Shown here: one piece after another, positions 24,886 to 33,462 of the stretch
Layout of the letters: each line of letters begins with the position of its first letter
Numbering within the stretch: the stretch's first letter is position 1
Assembly: GCA_004553485.1 (NCBI GenBank)
Contig: SFLG01000015.1
Coordinates: forward strand, 1 to 40,729
DNA from: Bacteroidales bacterium
GTDB lineage: Bacteria > Bacteroidota > Bacteroidia > Bacteroidales > Muribaculaceae
Length of the DNA: 40,729 bases
Direction of reading: 5' to 3'
Notes under the pieces: model-generated
The model's database searches: none
What the model saw: only the letters and a program-made list of their open reading frames with translations
What the model was told of the DNA's origin: nothing
Translations under genes and position numbers: made by a program

Positions 24886-25236
24886 TCAGTCGGACAGGCG
24901 CGGGTTCTGCTTGTGGCGGGTGGCGTCGCGGCGGGTTTTCTTGTCGATGTTGCGGCGCAGGGCCTCGGTGAGGTCGGTGCCGGTCTGGTTGGCGATAGCG
25001 GCCACCACCCACAGCACATCGGCCAGCTCGTCGGCGAGGTCGAGCTTCTCGCCGGGCTTGGCGCTCTGCTCGCCGTAGAGACGGGCCATCACGCGTGCCA
25101 CTTCGCCCGTTTCCTCGGCCAGGATGGCCGTGTTGGTCATTGGGTCGAAGTAGCGCACACCGATGGTGGTAATCCACCGGTCGACAGTCTGTTGCAGCTG
25201 CCGCAGGGTCATTTCGCTGTCAGTGGTGCCGGTCAT
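24886..25236 (-). CDS. MazG-like nucleotide pyrophosphohydrolase
   Basis: This protein should hydrolyse (d)NTPs to monophosphates, a cleaning role in the nucleotide pool. The all-alpha MazG signature is visible as EETGEVARVMAR and DLADELADVLWVVAAIANQ, holding the EExxE and ExxD metal-binding acids. The protein is 116 aa from the ATG at 25236 or 108 aa from the one at 25212, where homologues usually begin (MTLRQLQQTVDRW). In related genomes, as I recall, this gene follows dtd directly; here a 2.5-kb protease gene lies in between. It ends 231 bp before deoC. Confidence 0.9.
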   Translation of the reverse strand: MTGTTDSEMTLRQLQQTVDRWITTIGVRYFDPMTNTAILAEETGEVARVMARLYGEQSAKPGEKLDLADELADVLWVVAAIANQTGTDLTEALRRNIDKKTRRDATRHKQNPRLSD

Positions 25237-25249
25237 CGTCGCGGATGGG

Positions 25250-27709
25250 TCACTTTACCACTACCTTGCTTGTCTGCGCACCGCGCACGAGGTAGAGGCC
25301 CGTGCGGGGCATGGTGACGACCGCCGTGCCGCCTGTGGGACGCACCGAGGCGATGTGGCGGCCCGACATATCGTAGACGTCGACACGTCCGGCGGCGGTG
25401 GTGACGTTGACGGTGAGGCCGTTGACGGTTATGCTGTCGGCGTCTTCGCCGTCGGCGATGATGTCTTCGACACCGGCCGAGGGGATGTAGGTGACGCTGT
25501 TGGAGGCCTGCGAGCGGCCGTTGGAGCAGACGGCAACCACGCGGTAGCTGTAGCTGTTGGCGGCGGGCAGGCCGGTGACGGTGTAGCCGGTGACGTTGCC
25601 GACGTTGAGGGCGTCATAGCCCGGGACGATGAGGCTGCTGGAGGCACCGCAGTTGACGACGATGTCGTCGAGGCCGACGTTGCCGCTGATCTTGGAGTAG
25701 ATGAAGCGCACGGCGCGCGCGCCGGTGTGGATGCGCTCGGGGGCGGCGGTGTATACCGCTGCCATCGACGTGGGGGTGACGACGTCGACAACCTCCCAGG
25801 TGCCGGGGGTGTACTGCGGGTCTTCGGTGCCGTTGACCTCGCCTTCGGGAACGAAGACCTCGATCTGTACGCTCGAGCCGGAGACGATGTTGCCGTTGTA
25901 CTTGTGCCAGAACGACAGGCCGGTGATGTCGGCGCCGTACATGCGGCTGATGAGCATCTGGGCGTCCTTATCCATCTTGAGCGAGGGCGAGGCTTCGCCA
26001 TAGTTGCCCGAGGTGGTGTAGTAGCTGGTTGCGTCGGTGTACCAGCCCTGGGGCAGCCTCTGGCCGGTGAAGTCGGCGGTCTCCGAGCCCGAACCCACGG
26101 CACCGCTGGTGGCGGTGACGGTCAGCTCGTACGACTCGGCCTCGTCGACGGCGCTCCAGCTGGCATTGAACCAGTCGGTGCCGCCGGTGACGGCCTCGTT
26201 GGCCACGGGAGCCTCGAGGACGCCGTTGACGCCGAAGGTGACGACGCCGTTGGCCTCGGTGATTTCCTTAAGGGTGATGTCAGGCTTGTAGCCCGACCAG
26301 CTTTTGAGTGCGGGGGTGCTGTTGGGACCGAACTCGGTCTTTCCCGAGGTGCCGGGCCAGGGGTAGCCGGCCATGGCGCGCCCGCTGTTGCTGTTGGCGG
26401 TGCTGTTGGCCTCGATGATGTCGACGTACTGGTGGCTGCTGTTGTTGTTGACGCTGTTGCTGTCAAAAACCGACCTGTTGTAGTCGACGTGCCATATCAT
26501 CATGCCGTGGCCGGGGACGTATTTGTCCCAGCCGGTCTGCTGGCGGTTCTCGAGCAGGAAGAACTCGTTCTCTTTGTCGGTCTGGATGATGAAGCCCTTG
26601 TTGCTCTCGGCGATTTCTTCGAGCGAGACGAAGCGGACGGTGCCGTCGATGAGCTCGGGTTTGATCCAGCCCATGGCGTTGCGCTCGTAGATGCTGTAGT
26701 TGGGCGGCGTGCGGCCGTCGTTGTTGTAGGGGCCGTAGTCGAGCGCCGACCACGCGCCGGGGGTGTAGGAGGCCGAACTGCTGCTGGTGTGGTAGAGGTC
26801 GGGCAGACCCATCACGTGCGAGAACTCGTGGATGAAGGTGCCCACGCCGTCGGGGGTGCTGCGCTCCCACTCGTTGGTGCAGGCGTAGCGGTCGATAATC
26901 ACGCCGTCGAGACGGAATTTCGAGCCGGTGCCCGAGCTGACCTCCCACGAGTGGGGCCAGACGGTGTCGTCGCCGCCGTACGAGGCCTCGCCCTGGCCGG
27001 CGTAGAAGACAAACACGTTGTCGACATATCCGTCGCCGTCGTTGTCGTATTTGCTGAAGTCAACCGTAGCGTCGAGCTGCTGGCAGGCGTGCACCACCAT
27101 CATGTGGGGTGCGTTGTCGTCGCCGTAGGAGTCGTTGCCGCCGTAGTACGACTGTGCGTAGGGCAGTGTGATGGGGCCGTAGAGGTCGAACTCGGGGTCG
27201 AACTGGCCGTTGGACTGCTTGCGGAAGTACTCGGTGGCGCAGCCGGTGCCGTTGTACTCGTTGAAGCCCTCTTTGTGCAGGAGGTCGTTGAAGTAGGTCT
27301 TGGCATCGGTCTTGTAGCCGGAGTTGAACTTGACGTCGCTATACTCGACCAGAATCACCAGGCCTTTGATTTTGCCCGTGCGGGGGAAGTTGCTGGTGTA
27401 GCGGCCCATGCCGTACTGGGGCAGGTCCCCGGCAGCGGCCTTGGCGGCGCCGGCCTTGACGTTGCGGTAGCTGCCGCCGGCCTTGCGCAGAGCCTCGGCG
27501 TTGGCGTTGTTGAGGCTGTGGGCGGGCTTGGCGGCACGCATCTTGTCGAGGACGGTCATGTCCACATCGTCGATGTTCTGCATCAGATAGCGGTGGCCGC
27601 TCGGACGGGCGGCGGCGTTGAGGGCGCGGATGCCGGTGCTGACCAGCTTGCCCTCTTTGTCGATGCGGGCGTACGAATATTGGCCGTTGGCATCGCGGGT
27701 TAGCAGCAT
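25250..27709 (-). CDS. Secreted M6-family metalloprotease with fn3/jelly-roll domains and sorting-type C-terminus; 5' end defective
   Basis: This is a zinc endopeptidase of the M6 (immune inhibitor A-like) family. Counting from the first available ATG (27709, 819 aa), the catalytic motif HEFSHVMGLPD has His294, Glu295 and His298. A calcium-loop-like DNDGDGYVD lies at 222-230. Residues about 510-730 resemble a jelly-roll domain between fibronectin-type segments, and the last 45 residues (VDVYDMSGRHIASV ... SKVVVK) look like a C-terminal sorting domain. Family-like sequence continues upstream of 27709 to 27847 without an ATG and includes the end of a signal peptide (LSAISASAVPAKRG). A TAA at 27848-27850 in frame precedes it. 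A strong promoter is present. So the start is lost, non-AUG or frameshifted. Confidence 0.82.
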   Translation of the reverse strand: MLLTRDANGQYSYARIDKEGKLVSTGIRALNAAARPSGHRYLMQNIDDVDMTVLDKMRAAKPAHSLNNANAEALRKAGGSYRNVKAGAAKAAAGDLPQYGMGRYTSNFPRTGKIKGLVILVEYSDVKFNSGYKTDAKTYFNDLLHKEGFNEYNGTGCATEYFRKQSNGQFDPEFDLYGPITLPYAQSYYGGNDSYGDDNAPHMMVVHACQQLDATVDFSKYDNDGDGYVDNVFVFYAGQGEASYGGDDTVWPHSWEVSSGTGSKFRLDGVIIDRYACTNEWERSTPDGVGTFIHEFSHVMGLPDLYHTSSSSASYTPGAWSALDYGPYNNDGRTPPNYSIYERNAMGWIKPELIDGTVRFVSLEEIAESNKGFIIQTDKENEFFLLENRQQTGWDKYVPGHGMMIWHVDYNRSVFDSNSVNNNSSHQYVDIIEANSTANSNSGRAMAGYPWPGTSGKTEFGPNSTPALKSWSGYKPDITLKEITEANGVVTFGVNGVLEAPVANEAVTGGTDWFNASWSAVDEAESYELTVTATSGAVGSGSETADFTGQRLPQGWYTDATSYYTTSGNYGEASPSLKMDKDAQMLISRMYGADITGLSFWHKYNGNIVSGSSVQIEVFVPEGEVNGTEDPQYTPGTWEVVDVVTPTSMAAVYTAAPERIHTGARAVRFIYSKISGNVGLDDIVVNCGASSSLIVPGYDALNVGNVTGYTVTGLPAANSYSYRVVAVCSNGRSQASNSVTYIPSAGVEDIIADGEDADSITVNGLTVNVTTAAGRVDVYDMSGRHIASVRPTGGTAVVTMPRTGLYLVRGAQTSKVVVK

Positions 27710-27912
27710 GCCGTCGGCGGTGAGGGTAAAGTGGCGCGACTCGTCACCGACCTTCTGTATCGTGAGTTCGGTGCCGTCGGGCTGGATGATGGTCCTCAGA
27801 CCACGTTTTGCCGGTACGGCCGAGGCGGAGATAGCCGATAATGACGTTTATTTTCGGTATTCGTTTTTTGCAAGGATGCGTCTACAAAACTGTACACGAC
27901 TTATACAGCCTA

Positions 27913-27944
27913 CAAATATAGGTAATATTCGCGAGTAATCCAAA
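27913..27944 (-). promoter_or_regulatory. Promoter of the M6 protease gene
   Basis: Minus-strand TTTG (27941-27944), 20-bp spacer, TATATTTG (27913-27920) is a good Bacteroidetes promoter. Transcription would start near 27907. The first ATG in any frame downstream is the one at 27709, about 200 nt away. The spacer from here to dtd (28166) holds no gene. Confidence 0.7.
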
Positions 27945-28166
27945 AGCGCAAGTCGGCCGCCAGGCCGGTGCGCGGTGCCGAAGGCATTTGGACTTACCGC
28001 AAATATAGACAAAAATTCAAAATCCTGCAAACGCGCACATCCGGAGCCGCTGTTTATCTGCCGCCACGTCTCCCCTATTTTGAGCCATTCCCACGGCAAA
28101 AACGCTATAAGGCGGCACACGACATACGAAATTGCAGGAGACACAGGCTGTGCTGACGGACGGGGG

Positions 28167-28619
28167 TTATTCGCGGAGACGTGAGTCGATGATGATGGTT
28201 ACGGGGCCGTCGTTGAGGAGCGATACTTGCATGTCGGCGCCGAAGATGCCACGGCCGACGGGACGGCCGATGCGATCGGCAACAAGCTGACAATAAGCCT
28301 CGTAAAGGGTGTTGGCCTCCTCGCCTCGGGCGGCGCGGATATAGCTGGGGCGATTGCCCTTGCGGGTGGATGCCGTGAGGGTGAACTGGCTGACAGCCAG
28401 CACTTCACCGCCTATGTCGAGGACGCTGCGGTTCATCACGCCGTCGGTATCGTCAAAGATGCGCAGGGCCACCGTCTTGGCGGCCAGCCACTCGGCGTCG
28501 GCGGGAGTGTCGCCGTTTTCTACGCCGACAAGCACCAACAGGCCCTGTCCGATGGCCGAAACATCCTGGTTATCAACGGTTACCGAGGCGTGCCGCACTC
28601 GCTGGATAACAATTCGCAT
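28167..28619 (-). CDS. dtd: D-aminoacyl-tRNA deacylase
   Basis: This enzyme removes D-amino acids wrongly attached to tRNA. The two active-site motifs are present: SQFTLTAS (residues about 77-84) and the gly-cis-Pro type NDGPVTI near the C-terminus (residues about 136-142). The length of 150 aa is standard, and the ATG at 28619 gives MRIVIQRVRHASVTV, the usual start. It lies downstream of uvrC, separated by 152 bp that are almost wholly a 9-bp repeat array, and upstream of the inserted protease gene. The identification is firm. Confidence 0.97.
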   Translation of the reverse strand: MRIVIQRVRHASVTVDNQDVSAIGQGLLVLVGVENGDTPADAEWLAAKTVALRIFDDTDGVMNRSVLDIGGEVLAVSQFTLTASTRKGNRPSYIRAARGEEANTLYEAYCQLVADRIGRPVGRGIFGADMQVSLLNDGPVTIIIDSRLRE

Positions 28620-28631
28620 AGCTTGAGAGGG

Positions 28632-28766
28632 TTGGGATAAGTGGGATGGGACTTATGTGGTGGATGTGGTGTATGTTTTTTATGTGTTTTATGTGACGTA
28701 TGTGTCGTATAAGCCTGATTCCTCTGATATCTCTGATAACTCTGATATCTCTGATAACACTGATAA
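28632..28766. repeat. 9-bp period array, 15 units, between uvrC and dtd
   Basis: AT dinucleotides recur every 9 bases without a break from 28637 to 28763, giving fifteen units of the form NNNNNATNN. The right part is ctctgATAA / ctctgATAT, and the left part is ATGT-type (gacgtATGT, gttttATGT). One unit, gtcgtATAA, is one base from the unit of the array at 8534-8596. The array nearly fills the spacer between the dtd start and the uvrC stop. Confidence 0.9.
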
Positions 28767-28771
28767 GCCAC

Positions 28772-30589
28772 CTACTCGTCGTTTTCCAGGCCGGCTTTGA
28801 CGAGCTTGGCTTTGGCGGGGCCGATGAGGGCGGTTATCTCCTGCAGGGAGGCCTCGCGGATGCGCTTGACACTGCGGAAATGGCGCAGGAGGGCGGTGGC
28901 GGTGGCGGGGCCGATGCCCTTGATGCCGTCGAGCTGGCTGCTGATCTGGCCCTTCGAGCGCAGGTCGCGGTGGAAGGTGATGCCGAAGCGGTGCGCCTCG
29001 TCACGCAGGTGCTGTACGATGCGCAGACTCTCGCTGGTCTTGGAGATATACAGTGGTACCGAGTCGCCGGGGAAGAAGATTTCCTCGAGGCGTTTGGCGA
29101 TGCCAACAACTGCTATCGTGCCGCGCAGGCCGAGCTCGTCCAGGGCCTCTACGGCGGCGCTGAGCTGGCCCTTGCCGCCGTCGACGACAATCAACTGGGG
29201 CAGGTCGTCGGCAGCCTCGGACAACATTCGGCTGTAGCGGCGGGTCAGCACCTCGCGCATGGAGGCGAAGTCGTCCGGACCTTCGACGGTCTTGATTTTG
29301 AAGTGACGGTAGTCTTTTTTCGACGGCTTGCCGTTGCGGAACACCACGCACGAGGCAACGGGGTTTGTGCCCTGGATGTTGGAGTTGTCGAAGCACTCGA
29401 TGTGGCGCGGCAGCTCGCTGAGGCGGAAGTCGGCCTTCATGCGCTCGAGGGTCTTCTCCACCCGCGCGTCCGGGTCGTGCCGCTCGAGGTGCTTGAGGTC
29501 GTCGGTACGTGCCTGTGCGGCGTTGCGATGCGACACATCCAGCAACTTGGCCTTGTCGCCGCGCTTGGGGACGGTGAAGGTGATGTCGGGCATCTCCACT
29601 TCGGGGATGACGGGCACCACCACCTCGTCGTATTTTATGCCCAGCGATGTGCGCACCTCGTCGAGGGCGTAGGCCAACAGCTGCTGGTGCGTCTCGTCGA
29701 GGCGACGGCGATAGCGCAGGGTGAGGCTGCGCACGACGGCGCCGTTGCGCGTGTGCATGTAGTTGATATACACATCGTTACCACCGTCATCATCAATACC
29801 GAAGACGTCCACCTCGTTGATGGTCTGCGACACTATTACGCTGCGGCTCTGATAGTTATCGATAAGGTCGTACTGCTGTTTCAGCTCCTGGGCCTCCTCG
29901 AAACGCAGGTCGGCGGCCAGCCGCTGCATCTCGCCCTTGAGGTATTTGAGGACGCCGCTCGTGTCGCCGCGCAGAATCTGTTTGATGTGCTCGATGTCGC
30001 GCCGGTAGTCTTCGACGCTGATGGCGCCGGTGCAGCAGCCCTTGCAGCGGTGGATATGGTAGTTGAGGCACAGACGGCCTTTGCCGCGCGCGATGTAGTC
30101 GGGGGTGATGTTGAGCTTGCAGTTGCGCACGGGGTAGAGCTCGTTGATGAGGCGCAGCACGGTATGCGCCACCTGAGTGTTGGCGTAGGGACCGTAATAT
30201 TTCGACCCGTCCTTGAGGTACTGGCGCGTGATGAAGACACGGGGGTACATCTCGTTCGTCACCACTATCCACGGGTACGACTTGTCGTCCTTCAGCAGCA
30301 CGTTGTAGCGCGGCTGATGGGCCTTGATCATCGAGTTCTCGAGGTTGAGCGCGTCCTCCTCGGTAGGCACGACGATGTAGCTCATATCCGCGATGGCGTT
30401 TACGAGCAACTGTGTGCGCAAGACGTCGTGCGTGCGGTTGAAGTATGACGACACACGGCGTTTGAGGTTTTTCGCCTTACCCACATATATTATCTTTCCC
30501 GTCGCGTCATAATACGTATAGACGCCCGGGGTCTCGGGCAAAATGGCGATTTTCTCGCGCAGCTCCTCCGATTTCTTAACTTTCGGCAT
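28772..30589 (-). CDS. uvrC: Excinuclease ABC subunit C
   Basis: UvrC makes the dual incisions of nucleotide excision repair with UvrA and UvrB. The 605-aa protein has the N-terminal GIY-YIG nuclease (PGVYTYYDATGKIIYVGKAK, residues about 20-39), a Cys cluster (CKGCCTGAIS), and a UVR motif region (DLRFEEAQELKQQYDLI). The C-terminal RNase H-like nuclease (ECFDNSNIQGTNPVASCVVF and IVVDGGKGQLSAA) is followed by helix-hairpin-helix motifs (GIKGIGPATATALLRHF) at the end. The start at 30589 is standard. A 22-bp repeat array lies just upstream, and a 9-bp array just downstream. Its neighbours apt and dtd match the cluster I recall from Bacteroides. Confidence 0.97.
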   Translation of the reverse strand: MPKVKKSEELREKIAILPETPGVYTYYDATGKIIYVGKAKNLKRRVSSYFNRTHDVLRTQLLVNAIADMSYIVVPTEEDALNLENSMIKAHQPRYNVLLKDDKSYPWIVVTNEMYPRVFITRQYLKDGSKYYGPYANTQVAHTVLRLINELYPVRNCKLNITPDYIARGKGRLCLNYHIHRCKGCCTGAISVEDYRRDIEHIKQILRGDTSGVLKYLKGEMQRLAADLRFEEAQELKQQYDLIDNYQSRSVIVSQTINEVDVFGIDDDGGNDVYINYMHTRNGAVVRSLTLRYRRRLDETHQQLLAYALDEVRTSLGIKYDEVVVPVIPEVEMPDITFTVPKRGDKAKLLDVSHRNAAQARTDDLKHLERHDPDARVEKTLERMKADFRLSELPRHIECFDNSNIQGTNPVASCVVFRNGKPSKKDYRHFKIKTVEGPDDFASMREVLTRRYSRMLSEAADDLPQLIVVDGGKGQLSAAVEALDELGLRGTIAVVGIAKRLEEIFFPGDSVPLYISKTSESLRIVQHLRDEAHRFGITFHRDLRSKGQISSQLDGIKGIGPATATALLRHFRSVKRIREASLQEITALIGPAKAKLVKAGLENDE

Positions 30590-30601
30590 ATATCAACTGT
30601 T

Positions 30602-30697
30602 GCTATCACCTGTTTGGAACATGCACATCACCCCTTTGAGGAAGGTATATCACCCCTTTGAAGCAAGTATATCACAGCTTTGAAGCAGGTATATCAG
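30602..30697. repeat. 22-bp direct repeats upstream of uvrC
   Basis: Units TATATCACCCCTTTGAAGCAAG-like lie at 30646-30667 and 30668-30689, an earlier one with changes at 30624-30645, and partial ones at 30602-30623 and 30690-30697. The shared core is ATCACCCCTTTGA. The array ends about 12 bp upstream of the uvrC start codon on the minus strand, so it lies in its leader or promoter. With 22-bp spacing (two helical turns) it could be a stacked protein-binding site. Confidence 0.75.
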
Positions 30698-30704
30698 ATG
30701 TTGC

Positions 30705-30732
30705 GGGTGGTGTGCCACGTGGCACACCACCC
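30705..30732. repeat. 28-bp perfect palindrome with CACGTG centre
   Basis: GGGTGGTGTGCCAC is followed directly by its complement GTGGCACACCACCC. No T-run follows on either strand, so it does not look like an intrinsic terminator, although an RNA hairpin would be very stable. The central TGCCACGTGGCA shares the CCACGTGG core with the parS-like site at 31508. It lies between the apt stop and the uvrC start. Confidence 0.95.
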
Positions 30733-30806
30733 GAGCCAAACGTCCGGACGGCGTATCTTGTTCAGGCCGGCAAAGGCATAGACCGGCCGGCCTTGGTATG
30801 GTACTA

Positions 30807-31325
30807 TCAGTACTGGATCAGCGATGTTACCTCGGCCTCGGGGGGAAGGAGGTCACGGCCGCGGAGAGCGGTCAGCTCGATGATGAAGTTGATGTAAATC
30901 TTTTTGGGATTCATGCTCTTCACCAGGTCGTAGACGGCAGCCATCGTTCCGCCGGTTGCCAGCACATCGTCGTGCAGAACGACAACGTCGTCGGGAGTGA
31001 TGGCGTCGCTGTGCATCTCTATGACGTCGGTGCCATATTCCTTCTTGTACTCGCGGCGAACGGTGTCAGCGGGCAGTTTGCCGGGTTTGCGGGCGGGCAC
31101 GAAGCCGGCACCGAGCTCAAAGGCAAGGATAGAGCCGCCGATAAAGCCGCGGCTTTCTACGCCGACAACTTTGGTGACACCTTTGTCGCGATAAAGCTGC
31201 GACAGGTCCCAGCCGATGATGTGGAGGGCGCGGGGGTCCTTGAACACTGTTGTCAGATCCTTGAAGACGATGCCCTTTGTGGGGAAATCGTAAACGTCAC
31301 GGATTTTAGATTTGATGTAGTCCAT
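30807..31325 (-). CDS. apt: Adenine phosphoribosyltransferase
   Basis: This enzyme salvages adenine to AMP with PRPP. The PRPP-binding signature is VVVLHDDVLATGGTM (residues about 113-127), and the N-terminal IRDVYDFPTKGIVFKDLT block is typical of Apt. Length 172 aa is standard, with the ATG at 31325 giving MDYIKSKIRDV. It lies between mnmG (208 bp upstream) and uvrC on the same strand. The upstream spacer contains a parS-like palindrome close to mnmG and shows no clear -7 box, so transcription may come from ybeY-mnmG. Confidence 0.97.
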   Translation of the reverse strand: MDYIKSKIRDVYDFPTKGIVFKDLTTVFKDPRALHIIGWDLSQLYRDKGVTKVVGVESRGFIGGSILAFELGAGFVPARKPGKLPADTVRREYKKEYGTDVIEMHSDAITPDDVVVLHDDVLATGGTMAAVYDLVKSMNPKKIYINFIIELTALRGRDLLPPEAEVTSLIQY

Positions 31326-31507
31326 TTTTTATTAGTTTGGATGGTTATGAATTATCGTTTAGAAAAATCTTTATTGGGAAAATCTTTGGATATCTCTTGT
31401 GTTGACTATGGGGTTATCTGTTGTGAAATATCAGCGATGGATTGTTGTGTCGGAGTGTTGTTGTCAGCGTTCGTAACCTGTTGAATAAACGTTTGTTGAG
31501 ATGGTTT

Positions 31508-31523
31508 TGTTCCACGTGGAACA
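31508..31523. promoter_or_regulatory. parS-like ParB-binding site 1
   Basis: TGTTCCACGTGGAACA is a perfect 16-bp palindrome that differs from the chromosomal parS consensus TGTTTCACGTGAAACA at two symmetrical positions. It sits 9 bp downstream of the mnmG stop. The parS consensus is widely conserved in bacteria; use by ParB here is inferred. Confidence 0.7.
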
Positions 31524-31532
31524 ATTTGCCGT

Positions 31533-33416
31533 TTATCTGCCCGAAAGCATAAGCAGGATGTTTATGTCGGCCGGACTGACACCGGGGATGCGCGAGGCCT
31601 GGGCGATGGTGAGGGGGTCGACGCGTTCGAGCTTTTGCCGCGCCTCGGTACTGAGGGCCTTCATCGACGGGTAATCGAAGCGCCCGCGGATGCGTATCGA
31701 CTCGAGGCGGTGCAGCTTGTCGGCGGCCTGTCGTTCGCGCTCGATGTAGCCGCCGTATTTGATGGCGGTCTCGGCATCCTGGACGATGACATCGCGCAGG
31801 GCAGGGTCGAGGGCCTCGATGCGGGCGGCAAGGGCGGGCAAGGCTCCGGCAAGCATCCGCAGCGTCAGCTGGGGACGGGTGACGAGCTCGGCAAGGCGCA
31901 CGCTCTGGCGCAGGGGCGTTGTGCCGGCCTGTTCGAGCAGCTCCTCTACCTGCCCGGCACGCACGGTGGTGTCGCGGCAGAAGTCTACGAGTGCGTCGGT
32001 GGCTTTTTTCTTTGCGCCGAACGCCTGCAGGCGCGCCTCGTCGACAAGGCCCACGGCAGCCCCTTTCTCGGTGAGGCGCCGGTCGGCGTTGTCCTGACGC
32101 AGCAGGATGCGGTATTCGGCTCGACTGGTGAACATGCGGTAGGGCTCGTCCACACCTTTTGTGATGAGGTCGTCGACAAGGACGCCGATGTATGCCTCGT
32201 CACGGGCGAGGGTGAAAGCCGGGCGTCCCTGCACCTTCAACGCCGCGTTGGCGCCGGCGAGGAGTCCCTGCCCCGCCGCCTCCTCGTATCCCGTCGTGCC
32301 GTTGATCTGCCCGGCGAAATACAGCCCGGACACCCGCTTTGTCTCCAGAGTGGCCTGTAGCTGCGTGGGGTCGAAGAAGTCGTACTCGATGGCGTAGCCG
32401 GGGCGCAGAACGTGGACGTCCCTCAGGGCGGGGATTGTCTGCAGGGCCCGTATCTGCACGTCCATCGGCAGCGAGGACGAAAAGCCGTTGACGTAATATT
32501 CGTTTGTCGTCTCCCCTTCGGGTTCAAGGAAAAGCTGGTGCTGATCCTTGTCGGCAAAGGTGACGATCTTTGTCTCTATAGAGGGGCAATAGCGCGGACC
32601 GATACTCTGTATCTGCCCGTTGTAAAGCGGGCTGTCGGGCAGTGCCTCGCGCAGTATGCGATGTGTCTCGGGGTTGGTGTAGCACGTGAAACATTGACGC
32701 TGGCGCAGCTGCGAGCGGTTGCCGGGGAGGTAGGAGAAGCCCGGGAACTCGTCGTCGCCGGCCTGCGGCGTTGTCAGGTCGAAGTGTATCGTGCGCCCAT
32801 CCAGACGGGCCGGAGTGCCGGTTTTCATGCGGTCGGCGCGGAAACCAAGGGCTTTCAGCTGCTCAGTCAGGCCATGGGCGGCGGGCTCGGCGGTGCGTCC
32901 GCCGGGAATCATCGTGCGGCCAATGTGCATCAGTCCGTTCAGGAAAGTGCCGTTGGTGAGCACCACGGCGCGGGCGCTGAAGGTGGCTCCGTTGAGGGTG
33001 TGCACACCTGTCACGGCCGTGTTGTCGTCGTTGAAAGTGAGGGCGTCGACGTTGTCCTGCCACATATACAGGCCGTCGGTATTCTCGAGCACCTCGCGCC
33101 ACATTGCGCTGAAACGCATGCGATCGCTCTGCGCGCGCGGGCTCCACATTGCCGGGCCTTTGCTGCGGTTGAGCATGCGCGTCTGTATGGCGGTGCGGTC
33201 GGTGATGATGCCAGTCCAGCCGCCAAGTGCATCTATCTCCCTGACAATCTGACCCTTAGCAATTCCGCCGATAGCGGGGTTGCACGACATCTGGGCAATT
33301 TTGTTCATGTCCATGGTTATGAGCAGCACCGAGCAGCCCAGCCTTGCAGCGGCTGTGGCGGCTTCGCACCCGGCATGGCCGGCACCCACAACAATTATGT
33401 CGTAATCAGTTTTCAT
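31533..33416 (-). CDS. mnmG: tRNA uridine 5-carboxymethylaminomethyl modification enzyme, FAD subunit
   Basis: MnmG (GidA) works with MnmE to modify U34 of certain tRNAs. The 627-aa protein begins with the FAD-binding fold VVGAGHAGCEAATAAA. It shows MSCNPAIGGIAKGQIVREID and the NRSKGPAMWSPRAQSDR block, both hallmarks of the family. The C-terminal helical domain contains SRAEYRILLRQDNADRRLT. The ATG at 33416 is the standard start. It follows ybeY by 46 bp in one operon. In many bacteria mnmG is close to the replication origin, which fits the parS-like sites on either side. The identification is firm. Confidence 0.97.
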   Translation of the reverse strand: MKTDYDIIVVGAGHAGCEAATAAARLGCSVLLITMDMNKIAQMSCNPAIGGIAKGQIVREIDALGGWTGIITDRTAIQTRMLNRSKGPAMWSPRAQSDRMRFSAMWREVLENTDGLYMWQDNVDALTFNDDNTAVTGVHTLNGATFSARAVVLTNGTFLNGLMHIGRTMIPGGRTAEPAAHGLTEQLKALGFRADRMKTGTPARLDGRTIHFDLTTPQAGDDEFPGFSYLPGNRSQLRQRQCFTCYTNPETHRILREALPDSPLYNGQIQSIGPRYCPSIETKIVTFADKDQHQLFLEPEGETTNEYYVNGFSSSLPMDVQIRALQTIPALRDVHVLRPGYAIEYDFFDPTQLQATLETKRVSGLYFAGQINGTTGYEEAAGQGLLAGANAALKVQGRPAFTLARDEAYIGVLVDDLITKGVDEPYRMFTSRAEYRILLRQDNADRRLTEKGAAVGLVDEARLQAFGAKKKATDALVDFCRDTTVRAGQVEELLEQAGTTPLRQSVRLAELVTRPQLTLRMLAGALPALAARIEALDPALRDVIVQDAETAIKYGGYIERERQAADKLHRLESIRIRGRFDYPSMKALSTEARQKLERVDPLTIAQASRIPGVSPADINILLMLSGR

Positions 33417-33462
33417 TCAGAGACATATCAAACAAAAAAAACACAAAGGCGACACGTTTCGG

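Noticed and set aside
25163..27703. 846-codon plus-strand frame over the M6 protease
   Set aside because: Composition (Val, Gly, Asp, Ala) is that of an antisense shadow; the minus strand carries HEFSHVMGLPD.
28632..28766. CRISPR array
   Set aside because: Units are 9 bp with no spacers, and no cas genes are nearby.
30705..30732. 28-bp palindrome as intrinsic terminator of apt
   Set aside because: No T-run follows the stem on either strand.
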